A DNA stretch of 64,000 nucleotides from Lachnospiraceae bacterium (GCA_022793065.1 JAAWCE010000046.1:94004-158003), one strand, 5' to 3'. Shown: positions 34,430 through 42,955, counted from the stretch's first letter. Notes: generated by a model from the sequence alone, not told the origin. Translations and numbers: made by a program.

Positions 34430-35023
34430 ATGAAAAGGTTTTTTTTCAGAAAAGCAGCGGCAATATGCCTGGTCATGGCTTTATTCTTGTCCCTGGCCGG
34501 ATGCGGCGACAAAGACACATCTACAAAGGATGGAAAGACGGAAGTGGTGCTAAATGAGGTAGCCCATTCCATTTTTTATGCGCCAATGTATGTGGCAATT
34601 GAGGAAGGATATTTTGAAGAAAAAGGGATTTCACTTACTCTTGTGACAGGATTTGGCGCGGACAAAACCATGACTGCCGTGCTGACAGGTGAAGCGGATA
34701 TCGGTTTCATGGGAAGTGAGAGTACCATTTATACTTATGTGGGAGGAACGGAAGATTATGTGGTCAATTTTGCACAGTTGACCCAGCGTGCAGGTAATTT
34801 TTTGGTGTCCCGTCAGCCCATTGAAGATTTTAACTGGAATATGATTGTGGGCAAGGATGTACTGGGCGGCAGAGCCGGCGGTATGCCTGAAATGGTGTTT
34901 GAATATATTCTGACTAAAAACGGTATCAACCCCATGACGGATGTGAATATTGATCAGAGCATTGATTTTGGTTCCACCGCTGCTGCATTTTCAGGCGGGC
35001 AGGGGGATTTTACGGTAGAGTAA
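34430..35023 (+). pseudogene. 5' part of a split ABC substrate-binding protein gene (SsuA/NMT1-like)
   Basis: The first 195 residues of a lipoprotein-type solute-binding protein: signal peptide RKAAAICLVMALFLSLAGCG with lipobox LAGC, then TEVVLNEVAHSIFYAPMYVAIEEGYFEEKGISLTLVTGFGADKTMTAVLTGEADIGFMGSEST, the usual pattern of sulfonate/nitrate/thiamine-precursor binding proteins. ATG 34430 follows GGAGG. The frame is cut at 35015-35019 (GTAGA) by a mobile element and ends at a stop two codons later. The missing 143 residues stand at 37891-38322 in the same frame. No permease or ATPase gene is adjacent. Confidence 0.9.
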
Positions 35024-35036
35024 TATATGTTACTAC
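35015..35036. other. attL: left junction
   Basis: GTAGA common core (35015-35019), GT, then arm AATATATGTTACTAC, the complement of the arm at the right junction. Left of the core the sequence reads as host codons (Gly-Asp-Phe-Thr-Val). Confidence 0.8.
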
Positions 35037-35089
35037 ACCATTGCTGCAAGCAAATGCGCAGGATAAGGATGACGATGGCGAAAGCAGCG

Positions 35090-36460
35090 TTAAACTCGAA
35101 ATTGGAATCCGCAGATTTTTCGACTTTCGGCATCCACATGAATCTCTTTTAAAATTTCTTTCCAAAATGCCTTTTTATGGCTGATATCAAGTTTGTGGTA
35201 CATTTCTTGCCAACCTTCCAAAAAAGCGCTGAAAATGGCTTTGGGTGCTTCCAGAGGGGAAATAACTTCGGCAGCGGGAAAACAGCTTGCCAATTTCTCA
35301 GAAAGCAAAGTATATTGTTCATCATAGTAAGATTCTTTGATTCTTCCCTTTTGGTACATATTGTTGAGGCGGTCCAGTTCTGCATGAATACTGGCAGATT
35401 TGTCCGGTTTCTGCGTCGGGAGTTTTTGTTTTTGCATAAGCTCCAGTGTATGGGGTTGGAGTTGCTCCACAATATGGTTTAACAGATACTTTTCTATCAT
35501 AGATTCGGACAAGCAGGCGCCGTTATGATATTCTGAGAATTTCCTGCCGCACCGATATCGCTTATATTCCGAGGTCGCTCCTGATTTCAAATGTTGCCTT
35601 TTGACGAATCCGTTCATGTTTTTAGCACAGACGGGGCATTTGATCATGGAGGAGAATAGAAAAGGTTCTGTCTGGTGTGGGATAATTTTGGAATCGCTTA
35701 CGGACTTGATTTTCAAAAATTGTTCCATAGTAATGTAAGCAGGACAGTAGTGCTCAATTCCATACATTTGTCCTGCATAAGTAATGCAGTTTAATATGCG
35801 GTTGACTTGATACATGGTAGGGCGGACGGGTGAATTGGCATATTTCGCAGTAATATAATTAACAGTAGCCTTTTTTGAATATGTAGTAAAGTAATGATCA
35901 AAAATATCTTCTACAATATGTTCTGTTTTTGGATCTTTGATTAGTTTCTTATTTTGGTCTGTGGTATAGCCGTAAGCGGGCTTGCCGTTTAAATGTTCCC
36001 GTTTAGTCTTTTTGTAGGCAAATACAGAGTTGATACGGTCTGAAGTGCGGTCACATTCGTTTTCATTCACAGAGAGCATAATATTGATGGCGAAGCGTCC
36101 GTTGGCCGTGGAGGTATCATATTCTTCAAAGATTGTTTTCCAGTTGCAGTGATGGGCTTCCAGGATGGCTTGTGTATTGTGATAATCTTTTATGTTGCGG
36201 AACCATCTGTCAAGTTTGGTTACAAGAATCAAGTCGATTTTATCGGCTTCCACATCATGCAGGAGACGAAGCAGATCTTTGCGGTTCTGCATTTTTTTGC
36301 GGGCAGTGATGCCTTCATCAGCATAATAGCCCACGATTTCGTAGCCGTGGGAGAGCGCGTAGTCGGTAAGGGCCTGTTTCTGGGCGTCCAGGGACAACCC
36401 TTCCTTCACTTGAAGTTCCGTACTGACACGATCGTAGATGGCACATCTGATTTTGGGCAT
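35090..36460 (-). CDS. Serine recombinase (large-type integrase)
   Basis: 456 residues, with AGGAG before the start on the minus strand. The N-terminal resolvase domain has the catalytic serine in YDRVSTELQ (Ser13), followed by DEGITARKKMQNRKDLLRLL and LVTKLDRWFRN (catalytic Arg region). A recombinase domain (GKPAYGYT, TVNYITAKYANSPVRPTMYQVNRIL) is followed by a zinc ribbon (CPVCAKNMNG ... YRCGRKFSEYHNGAC) and a coiled-coil stretch (HAELDRLNNMYQKGRIKESYYDEQ). This order is that of site-specific large serine integrases. It should catalyse integration and, with a directionality factor not seen here, excision at the GTAGA cores. Its 3' end is 70 bases from attL. Confidence 0.95.
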   Translation of the reverse strand: MPKIRCAIYDRVSTELQVKEGLSLDAQKQALTDYALSHGYEIVGYYADEGITARKKMQNRKDLLRLLHDVEADKIDLILVTKLDRWFRNIKDYHNTQAILEAHHCNWKTIFEEYDTSTANGRFAINIMLSVNENECDRTSDRINSVFAYKKTKREHLNGKPAYGYTTDQNKKLIKDPKTEHIVEDIFDHYFTTYSKKATVNYITAKYANSPVRPTMYQVNRILNCITYAGQMYGIEHYCPAYITMEQFLKIKSVSDSKIIPHQTEPFLFSSMIKCPVCAKNMNGFVKRQHLKSGATSEYKRYRCGRKFSEYHNGACLSESMIEKYLLNHIVEQLQPHTLELMQKQKLPTQKPDKSASIHAELDRLNNMYQKGRIKESYYDEQYTLLSEKLASCFPAAEVISPLEAPKAIFSAFLEGWQEMYHKLDISHKKAFWKEILKEIHVDAESRKICGFQFRV

Positions 36461-36603
36461 TGGAATTCTCCTTTTATTGCAGTAAATTTTTTGTTGTTAA
36501 AGACTGGTAACACCAAGTGACGGCATTATGGTAACAGACGACGCTGATCATCAAGTTTCCTGATACGTACATTTTGGGTATTGACTCACAGTTTCCTTTC
36601 GTT

Positions 36604-37149
36604 TTATGAAAGAAGATTAGCGATATTGATTTTCAAGTCAGCGTAAATGCACACAGAAATCGTGTCGTCAAAAGAATATTGTTTGGTTTCTTTCTCGTAC
36701 TCAAAATCGTAAACGGTAACAGTTTGCTTTAAAGGGTTCACAATCCAGTATTCCCGGACTTTTGCAGTACGGTACTTAAATAACTTAATTCCATAGTCCA
36801 TTTGTTGGGACGAGGGGGATACAATTTCTATGATCCAGTCTGGGGCTCCATTACAACCCTTTTCATTCATTTTATTTATATCGCATATTACGGAAATGTC
36901 AGGCTCCACATAGTTTATGTCGTCTTCATTTAGAAAAACAGCAAATGGGGCGGCATAAACTTCGCAGTTTCCACCTTTGGAACTGATGTAATTTCCAATC
37001 TCCTGATGCAGCTTCCAACTGATTTTCTGGTGGTTTGCGTTTGGTGGCGCCATCATGTACATTTGCCCGTCAATCAATTCAGCGCGTTGGCCGTCAGGAA
37101 GGGCATAGATGTTTTCAACTGTATAAGCTGTTTTTAGTGGTTGTGGCAT
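36604..37149 (-). CDS. Uma2-family (DUF820) restriction-endonuclease-like protein
   Basis: 181 residues from ATG 37149 (an in-frame GTG at 37164 is the alternative). It follows the Uma2/DUF820 pattern: YTVENIYALPDGQRAELIDGQMYMMAPPNANHQKISWKLHQEI, then YAAPFAVFLNEDDINYVEPDISVICD, GAPDWIIEIVSPSSQ (PD-(D/E)XK core: E-P-D ... E-I-V-S-P-S) and KLFKYRTAKVREYWIVNPLKQTVTVY. Family members have a nuclease fold but mostly unknown function. It is carried by the element, upstream of the recombinase on the same strand. A relative is found at 38445-38945 outside the element. Confidence 0.85.
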   Translation of the reverse strand: MPQPLKTAYTVENIYALPDGQRAELIDGQMYMMAPPNANHQKISWKLHQEIGNYISSKGGNCEVYAAPFAVFLNEDDINYVEPDISVICDINKMNEKGCNGAPDWIIEIVSPSSQQMDYGIKLFKYRTAKVREYWIVNPLKQTVTVYDFEYEKETKQYSFDDTISVCIYADLKINIANLLS

Positions 37150-37233
37150 AAGTAATGATCTCACTTTCTATTAATTCTATGGATAAATCAGGTTATTTAG
37201 TATATGATAGAAAAATTGTCATATGAAACTGCC

Positions 37234-37467
37234 TCAAAATCCTTTTGACTTTGCAGACAATCCACCGGCGAGCAACCCTACAGGCCCTAACAGCGCTCCT
37301 CCCACAAGACCACGAGCAACACCGGATTTAGCGGATTTCCTGTGTTCATCTGTAATAAGCTCATAAGATTCTACAGTAGAGTTGTTAAGCTGTATAGACT
37401 TTGAAAAACCAGTTATGATGTAAGGTTGTTCGAGGGTTTGCGCACCTTTGATATGAATTATTATATC
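37234..37467 (-). pseudogene. Remnant of a glycine-zipper-like protein gene
   Basis: A 77-codon open stretch without a usable start codon, bounded by TAG (37468-37470) and TGA (37234-37236). The conceptual product runs HIKGAQTLEQPYIITGFSKS, then a SKSIQLNNSTVESYELITDEHRKSA-type segment, then GVARGLVGGALLGPVGLLAGGL, a glycine-zipper hydrophobic stretch, then SAKSKGF. The sequence has a real amino-acid pattern, not a random frame; both ends look lost. It resembles small glycine-rich membrane-type proteins of Firmicute phages and elements. Function unknown. Confidence 0.55.
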
Positions 37468-37635
37468 CTAAAAATGGACAAATTACAACATTTGATTTTG
37501 TTATTTTGCCATAAAATGGTAATAAGCAAAAGTCAAAATACTGCAATAATAAGTTCAAATAAGTACGTACAGGTAGAACTTAACAATAAGTACAACCCAT
37601 ATTTCATAAACATGAATAAAAAGGGTATGGATAGA

Positions 37636-37803
37636 ATGGAAGATTTCTTATTATCAAGATTGGTTCCGGCTGAAATGGAAATAACATCGGAACGAGCGCT
37701 AAAGATTAAGCAGGCATTGATAAGGCAATATGAGGATCAGCATGGCGTTGAGGTGATTAATTGGACGGAAAAAAAGAAGGAACAGGATACAACACCGGCG
37801 TGA
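37636..37803 (+). CDS. Small element-borne protein of unknown function
   Basis: 55 residues from ATG 37636, with AAAAAGGG about 10 bases upstream; longer in-frame readings up to 37426 are rejected as low-quality. The product (MEDFLLSRLVPAEMEITSER, then ALKIKQALIRQYEDQHGVEV and a basic/acidic tail) is charged and helical with no signal or membrane segment. It lies between the broken glycine-rich gene and attR, on the opposite strand to the recombinase. It could be a directionality or accessory factor, as small genes near the recombinase site sometimes are, but nothing in the sequence shows this. Confidence 0.5.
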   Translation: MEDFLLSRLVPAEMEITSERALKIKQALIRQYEDQHGVEVINWTEKKKEQDTTPA

Positions 37804-37870
37804 AATGGTGTGGGTGGACAAATCTGTACACTTCATTTTGCATTTGATGCCAAAGAAGAGATAAATAACA

Positions 37871-37895
37871 GTAGTAACATATATTTATCTGTAGA
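37871..37895. other. attR: right junction
   Basis: Arm GTAGTAACATATATT (37871-37885), TATCT, GTAGA core (37891-37895), then host codons TTT GAA CCC resume. The arm is the exact complement of the left one. Confidence 0.8.
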
Positions 37896-38322
37896 ATTTG
37901 AACCCCACGCAACTGCATTAGAGCAGAAGGGCGAGGGATACGTGGTAGCGTCTTTGGGCGAAGATTCCGGTTATGTACCATACACTTCTTTTTCCGCAAA
38001 GAAAAGCTATTTGGAGAAAAATAAGGATGTAGTGCAGGCATTTACGGACGCACTGCAGAAAGGAATGGATTTTGTGCAGAACCATACGCCGGAAGAGATT
38101 GCCAAAGTCATTGCGCCTCAATTCCCGGAGACGGATATGGAAACGCTTACGACGATTGTAAACCGATATTATCAACAAGATACCTGGAAAAGTGATTTGA
38201 TATTCAAGGAAGAGGCATTTTCTCTGCTCCAAAACATACTGAAGGATTCAGGAGTACTGGAACAAAGCGTGCCGTATGAGGATTTGGTGACTTCGGAATT
38301 TGCTGAAAAAGCGGCAAAATAG
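37891..38322 (+). pseudogene. 3' part of the split substrate-binding protein gene
   Basis: Residues 196-338 of the interrupted protein: VEFEPHATALEQKGEGYVVAS, then YVPYTSFSAKKSYLEKNKDVVQAFTDALQKGMDFVQNHTPEEIAKVIAPQFPETDMETLTTIVNRYYQQDTWK. This is the C-terminal lobe of SsuA/NMT1-type binding proteins, which follows directly on the 5' part when the element is removed, in frame. On its own it has no ribosome site or start, so it is silent unless the element excises. The stop is followed by a strong terminator. Confidence 0.9.
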
Positions 38323-38342
38323 CTGGAAAATTAATATAATTA

Positions 38343-38390
38343 CAATGGCATAATCCCTATATCATAACAAGGGATTATGCCATTGCTTTT
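38343..38390 (+). terminator. Intrinsic terminator
   Basis: 16-bp perfect stem, CAATGGCATAATCCCT (38343-38358) with its complement (38370-38385), 11-base loop, followed by CTTTT. It ends the host gene; a weak A-rich side may also serve the minus-strand genes that follow. Confidence 0.8.
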
Positions 38391-38444
38391 CCATTACATG
38401 AATTGTTTGAAGATGGACTGTGATAACTTGTAAAAGGGGGAATT

Positions 38445-38945
38445 TTACAAGAAATCAGCGATTCTGATCAGCAGATTTTCATAAATACTTGTATTTATGG
38501 TATCATCAAAGCAAAACTGTTTGGAATCGCCGTTATTTACAAAGGAATATACCTGTACGGTCTGTTTCATGGGGTTTACAATCCAGTATTCCCTGACCCC
38601 GGCAATTCTGTATTTGAACAGTTTGACGAAATAGTCCATACGCTGGGTGGTTGGAGATGTGACTTCTATGATCCAGTCTGGTGCGCCGCTGCATCCTTGA
38701 TCAGTGAGCTTTTGTTTATCACAAATTACGGAAATATCCGGTTCAACGTAATTGTCTGCGCCCAAAAAGACGGCAAAAGGGGCGGGGTAAACTTTGCCGG
38801 AGCTATTGCTGGAGTCAATGAAGTCCGCAATTTTACGGGAAAGGGAAAAGCAGATTTCTTGATGGATACGGGTGGGCAATTCCAGATCATAAGCGGCTCC
38901 GTCAATTAGCTCAGTATGTGGTGTCACAGGATTATTTTGCGTCAC
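38445..38945 (-). CDS. Uma2-family protein, N-terminally shortened
   Basis: 166 residues from a GTG start with no clear ribosome site, overlapping the upstream gene's 3' end by 14 bases. The core aligns with the element-borne Uma2 protein (APFAVFLGADNYVEPDISVICD, GAPDWIIEVTSPTTQRMDYFVKLFKYR, VREYWIVNPMKQTVQVYSF). It lacks the YTVE-x-IYALPDGQRA segment of the family N-terminus, with only MTQNNPVTPHTELIDG in its place, so it may be a decaying copy or start further upstream in a damaged frame. Its location is just outside the element, beyond the split gene. Function unknown. Confidence 0.65.
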   Translation of the reverse strand: MTQNNPVTPHTELIDGAAYDLELPTRIHQEICFSLSRKIADFIDSSNSSGKVYPAPFAVFLGADNYVEPDISVICDKQKLTDQGCSGAPDWIIEVTSPTTQRMDYFVKLFKYRIAGVREYWIVNPMKQTVQVYSFVNNGDSKQFCFDDTINTSIYENLLIRIADFL

Positions 38946-39123
38946 GTTCTGATACGAAGAATTGTACCAGGCGTTTCACATCCTCCAGACAGCCTCCGCA
39001 GACCGTACTTGCACCTGTGGCCGCCTGCACCTCTTCCAACGTGCTTGCACCGGCATCGACGGCATCTTTAATCATACCATTTGTGACACTCATACAATTA
39101 CAGACAATTTTATCAAGATTCAT
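38932..39123 (-). CDS. BFD-like [2Fe-2S]-binding protein
   Basis: 63 residues with GGAAGG upstream on the minus strand. The bacterioferritin-associated-ferredoxin fold is indicated by CNC near residue 9 and CGGC near residue 43, in the usual order: VCNCMSVTNGMIKDAVDAGASTLEEVQAATGASTVCGGCLEDV. Stand-alone BFD-like proteins bind a [2Fe-2S] cluster and act as small electron carriers or partners. Here it is alone, with the Uma2-like gene downstream. No bacterioferritin gene is in the window. Confidence 0.85.
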   Translation of the reverse strand: MNLDKIVCNCMSVTNGMIKDAVDAGASTLEEVQAATGASTVCGGCLEDVKRLVQFFVSERDAK

Positions 39124-39194
39124 GTTGCACCTTCCTTTCAGGTAATAGGATATACCAAATGGGAAAGTTTATTCATTTTTCTTGTGAAAAGCGG

Positions 39195-39223
39195 TTGAGG
39201 GAAAGGAAAAAATTTGATAGAAT
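39195..39223 (+). promoter_or_regulatory. Candidate promoter of SPFH gene
   Basis: TTGAGG (39195-39200), 17-base spacer, TAGAAT (39218-39223), 38 bases before the ATG at 39261. Confidence 0.4.
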
Positions 39224-39260
39224 AGAAAATAGTGTAAAATAGGTGTCGGAGGATAAGAGA

Positions 39261-40607
39261 ATGGGATTAATAAAAGCAGCAAAAGATGCCGTCCAGTCAA
39301 TGCTGGCAGACCAGTGGAGAGAGTATTTCTATTGTGATGCCCTTTCGGATGACATTCTTGTGATGAAAGGAAAAAAACGTGTCACTAACGGACGCGGCAG
39401 CAATACCAAAGGAACGGATAATATTATATCTGACGGTTCCATTGTAGCTGTCAATGAAGGGCAGTGTATGATGATTGTGGAACAGGGTGAGATTGTGGAT
39501 ATCTGTGCGGAAGCCGGAGAGTTTATCTATGATAATTCCTCGGAGCCCAGTTTGTTTTATGGCAAATTGGGGGACAGTGTCAGAAATACGTTTCGTGCCA
39601 TTGGCAGGCGTTTTACCTTTGGCGGCAGCGCGGGCAAGGATCAAAGAGTATATTTTTTCAATACAAAGGAAATTATGAATAATCTGTATGGTACGGCTAC
39701 GCCCATTCCATTTCGGTATATAGATGATAATATCGGATTGGATATGGATGTGAGTATCAGGTGTAATGGTTCTTATTCTTTTCAGGTGGTGGATCCGCTT
39801 TTGTTTTATAAAAATGTCTGCGGAAATGTGGCTGAGAGTTATCAGCGCAGTCAACTGCAAAGCCAGATGAAAGCGGAATTGATGACTGCCATGCAGCCTG
39901 CGCTTGGCAGAATTAGCCGATTGCGCGTGCGGGTTTCCGACATTCCTAACCATGTTATGGAGCTGGTGGACGCGGTGAATGTGGAATTATCGGAAAAATG
40001 GGAGAAGCTGCGGGGGATTGTAATTGTCAGTATGACCATGAATCCTCCTTCCATGCCGGAAGAAATGGCGAAAAAGATCAGTGAATTACAGACTACGGCT
40101 GCGCTGCGAAATCCCAATATGGCAGCGGCGACCCTTGTGGGGGCACAGGCGGAAGCTATGAAAGCAGCAGCATCCAATACGGCAGCAGGTCCCATGATGG
40201 CTTTCGCTGGAATGAATATGGCAAATGGAGCGGGCGGAGCGGATGCGGCATCTCTGTTTGCTATGGGCGCTGCACAGAACCAGACCCAGCAGGGCCAGCG
40301 AATGAATAACGTAGGCCGGGCTCAAGGGGCGGCTGTGCCCGGATGGACTTGTAAGTGCGGACAAACCGACAACAGGGGGAAATTCTGTGTGGAATGCGGA
40401 ACACCCAGACCTTCCGATGCAGGCTGGGTCTGCGGGTGCGGAACCGTAAACCAGGGAAAGTTCTGTACAGAGTGCGGTGCGAAGAAACCGGCGGGTGCGC
40501 CGATTTACAAATGTGACAAATGTGGCTGGATGCCGGAGGACCCGGCGCATCCGCCCAGATTCTGTCCTGAGTGCGGCGATGTCTTTGATGAAAATGACAG
40601 AAGCTGA
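39261..40607 (+). CDS. SPFH-domain protein with C-terminal zinc ribbons
   Basis: 448 residues from ATG 39261 with GGAGG 9 bases upstream. The N-terminal ~300 residues fit the SPFH (virion core-like, COG4260) family: MGLIKAAKDAVQSMLADQWREYFYCDAL, DGSIVAVNEGQCMMIVEQGEIVDICAEAGEF, RVYFFNTKEIMNNLYGTATPIPFRY. An Ala/Met-rich linker follows, then three zinc-ribbon units (WTCKCGQTDNRGKFCVECG, WVCGCGTVNQGKFCTECG, YKCDKCGWMPEDPAHPPRFCPECGD), that is twelve cysteines. No membrane segment. Such proteins occur in Firmicutes, often near toxic-ion or phage-related loci, with unproven function. The ribbons may bind RNA, DNA or protein. Confidence 0.85.
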   Translation: MGLIKAAKDAVQSMLADQWREYFYCDALSDDILVMKGKKRVTNGRGSNTKGTDNIISDGSIVAVNEGQCMMIVEQGEIVDICAEAGEFIYDNSSEPSLFYGKLGDSVRNTFRAIGRRFTFGGSAGKDQRVYFFNTKEIMNNLYGTATPIPFRYIDDNIGLDMDVSIRCNGSYSFQVVDPLLFYKNVCGNVAESYQRSQLQSQMKAELMTAMQPALGRISRLRVRVSDIPNHVMELVDAVNVELSEKWEKLRGIVIVSMTMNPPSMPEEMAKKISELQTTAALRNPNMAAATLVGAQAEAMKAAASNTAAGPMMAFAGMNMANGAGGADAASLFAMGAAQNQTQQGQRMNNVGRAQGAAVPGWTCKCGQTDNRGKFCVECGTPRPSDAGWVCGCGTVNQGKFCTECGAKKPAGAPIYKCDKCGWMPEDPAHPPRFCPECGDVFDENDRS

Positions 40608-40630
40608 CAGCGGGCAAACAGGGAGTAATT

Positions 40631-42955
40631 ATGAGTATATATGATACTTTAAATAAAATGCAGAAGGAAGCTGTTCAGCAGACAGAGGGGCCGGTGCTTT
40701 TGCTGGCGGGAGCCGGGAGCGGGAAGACACGTGTGATAACTCACCGCATTGCTTATCTTATAGATGAGATAGGGGTAAAGCCATGGAATATTCTGGCAAT
40801 CACTTTTACCAATAAGGCTGCGGGAGAGATGCGGGAGAGGGTGGATAAACTGGTGGAATCCGGCGGGGAGCAAATATGGGTATCCACCTTTCACTCTGCC
40901 TGTATCAGGATTTTGCGGCGTCAAATCGGTAAGATTGGATTTTCCAATGGTTTTTCCGTCTATGATACGGATGACCGGAAGGTTGTGATGAAAGATATAG
41001 TCAAGGAATTCCAGTTGGACTCCAAAGTGTATAAGGAAGCGGAATTGCTGCGAGTAATTTCGTCTGCCAAGGATGACTTGATTTCGGTCAGTGAATACGC
41101 CCAGGAGGCGGTGGGGGACAGCGATAAAAGCGTATACGCCCGTGTATATAAAAGGTATCAGGAGGTGTTGGAACAGAACCAGGCCCTTGATTTTGACGAC
41201 ATTATTGTAAAGACAGTGGAATTGTTTCGGGCTTGCCCTGATGTATTGGAGACTTATCAGGAACGTTTTCAATATATTATGGTGGATGAATATCAGGATA
41301 CCAATGTGGCGCAGTTTGAGCTGGTGCGGCTCTTAGCGGATAAATACCGTAATCTTTGTGTGGTGGGAGACGACGATCAGTCTATTTACAAATTTCGGGG
41401 AGCAAATATCAGGAACATTCTTGATTTTGAAACGTATTTTCCGGAGGCAGTGACGATTAAGCTGGAGCAGAATTATCGCTCCACACAAAATATTCTGGAT
41501 GCTGCTAACGGGGTGATCCAAAACAATACAGGACGCAAGGGAAAATCTCTGTGGACGGATAAAGGAGAGGGAAGCAAGGTACGTTTTTGCCAGTTTGACA
41601 GTTCATATGAGGAAGCGGAGTATATTGCGGAAGATGTGGCGCGCAGTGTGAAAAAGGGAGAGGCAGCCTACAGGGATTGTGCAGTATTGTACCGGACCAA
41701 TGCACAGGCACGTCTGATAGAAGAACGCATGATAATGGAAGGCGTGCCATATAATGTAGTAGGAGGTACAAATTTCTATTCCAGAATGGAAATCAAGGAC
41801 ATCCTTGCATACTTGAAAACCATAGATAATGGGCGGGACGAGGTGGCTTTGCGCCGTATTGTCAATGTGCCCAAGAGGGGAATTGGCAGTGCTACCATGG
41901 AAAAACTTCAGGATTATGCACAACTGCATGAAATTGGACTTTTTGATGCTATGGAGCATGCGGATGAAGTGATGGGGCTGGAGAGAGCAGTGTCAAAGCT
42001 TAAGTCTTTTGTACAGCTTATTCAGGGACTGCGGGGGAAACTTTCATCTTCTCAGAGTTCCATTGGCGGATTGCTGAGGGAACTTGTAAAGGAGATAAAT
42101 TATAAAAACTATCTTCAGGAATATGAGGAAGATAGTATGGAGGACAGATGGGAAAACGTAGAAGAACTGATTTCCAAAGCGGTCAGTTATGCGGATACCC
42201 ATGAAGAACCTACGCTGACGGAATTCCTGGGAGAAGTGGCGCTGGTGGCGGAGATAGACGGTGTGAACAGCGATGACAACAGGGTGTTGCTGATGACGCT
42301 TCATTCTGCAAAAGGGCTGGAATTTCCCCGTGTATACCTGGCCGGCATGGAGGACGGACTTTTTCCGGGATATAAGGCAGCTAATTCCGCTGACCTTTCT
42401 GAGCTGGAAGAGGAACGCCGACTGGCCTATGTGGGAATTACAAGGGCGATGGAACAGTTGATATTGACCTGTGCCAGAACTCGTATGATTCGGGGAGAGA
42501 CACAGTATTATCCGGTAAGCCGTTTTGTAAAGGAAATTCCTTCCGAGCTGTTGGAGGGAGGGGTGAAAATATCGTGGCAGGACAGGGACAGTTGGATGCC
42601 GGATAAAAGTGATTTTACGGAAACGCAAGCGTCCGGCTCCCAGAAACAAACACCGCCGGATTTTCGGCCTAAAGCATTGGTGCGGCCTAAGGCAGCGGTT
42701 AAACCGGACAAACCCTATATTGCAAAAGATATGAGCAGCCTGAATCAATTGGCCGGAATTTCCAAAGGAATACCCCATCAGGCGCCGGAGGCGTTATCCT
42801 ATCAGGTGGGAGACAGAGTATCCCATATCAAATATGGTGAGGGAAATGTAGTGAATATTGACAGAGAACCACGAGATTACAAAGTTACGGTGGTATTTGA
42901 TAAGGCAGGGCAAAAGATAATGTACGCATCCTTTGCAAAATTGAAAAGAGTGTAG
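40631..42955 (+). CDS. pcrA: UvrD/PcrA-type ATP-dependent DNA helicase
   Basis: 774 residues. Superfamily 1A motifs are intact: LLAGAGSGKTRVITHRIAYL (Walker A), MVDEYQDTN (Walker B), GDDDQSIYKFRGA, LEQNYRST, LMTLHSAKGLEF and YVGITRAMEQLILTCA. The C-terminal RVSHIKYGEGNVVNI tail matches PcrA's RNA-polymerase/UvrB-interacting Tudor-like domain. It is a 3'-5' helicase for rolling-circle replication, repair and removal of stalled polymerase. Start 24 bases after the SPFH gene with GGAGTAATT. Not a truncated form; length is typical (~730-780). Confidence 0.94.
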   Translation: MSIYDTLNKMQKEAVQQTEGPVLLLAGAGSGKTRVITHRIAYLIDEIGVKPWNILAITFTNKAAGEMRERVDKLVESGGEQIWVSTFHSACIRILRRQIGKIGFSNGFSVYDTDDRKVVMKDIVKEFQLDSKVYKEAELLRVISSAKDDLISVSEYAQEAVGDSDKSVYARVYKRYQEVLEQNQALDFDDIIVKTVELFRACPDVLETYQERFQYIMVDEYQDTNVAQFELVRLLADKYRNLCVVGDDDQSIYKFRGANIRNILDFETYFPEAVTIKLEQNYRSTQNILDAANGVIQNNTGRKGKSLWTDKGEGSKVRFCQFDSSYEEAEYIAEDVARSVKKGEAAYRDCAVLYRTNAQARLIEERMIMEGVPYNVVGGTNFYSRMEIKDILAYLKTIDNGRDEVALRRIVNVPKRGIGSATMEKLQDYAQLHEIGLFDAMEHADEVMGLERAVSKLKSFVQLIQGLRGKLSSSQSSIGGLLRELVKEINYKNYLQEYEEDSMEDRWENVEELISKAVSYADTHEEPTLTEFLGEVALVAEIDGVNSDDNRVLLMTLHSAKGLEFPRVYLAGMEDGLFPGYKAANSADLSELEEERRLAYVGITRAMEQLILTCARTRMIRGETQYYPVSRFVKEIPSELLEGGVKISWQDRDSWMPDKSDFTETQASGSQKQTPPDFRPKALVRPKAAVKPDKPYIAKDMSSLNQLAGISKGIPHQAPEALSYQVGDRVSHIKYGEGNVVNIDREPRDYKVTVVFDKAGQKIMYASFAKLKRV

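Larger units (their letters stand above)
35015..37895. mobile_element. 2.9-kb serine-recombinase element inserted in the substrate-binding protein gene
   Basis: Boundaries come from the split host gene. GTAGA is present at both junctions (35015-35019 and 37891-37895). Just inside lie 15-base inverted arms, AATATATGTTACTAC (35022-35036) and GTAGTAACATATATT (37871-37885). Joining the ends gives a symmetric attP with a 12-base centre whose middle dinucleotide is GT; joining the flanks gives an uninterrupted reading frame. Contents: a serine recombinase, a Uma2-like protein, a broken glycine-rich gene and a 55-codon gene. No replication or conjugation gene is seen, so it must depend on helpers for transfer. 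Confidence 0.88.

Noticed and set aside
34418..38322. Insertion of an IS with a DDE transposase
   Set aside because: The element has a serine recombinase and att-type ends, with no transposase gene.
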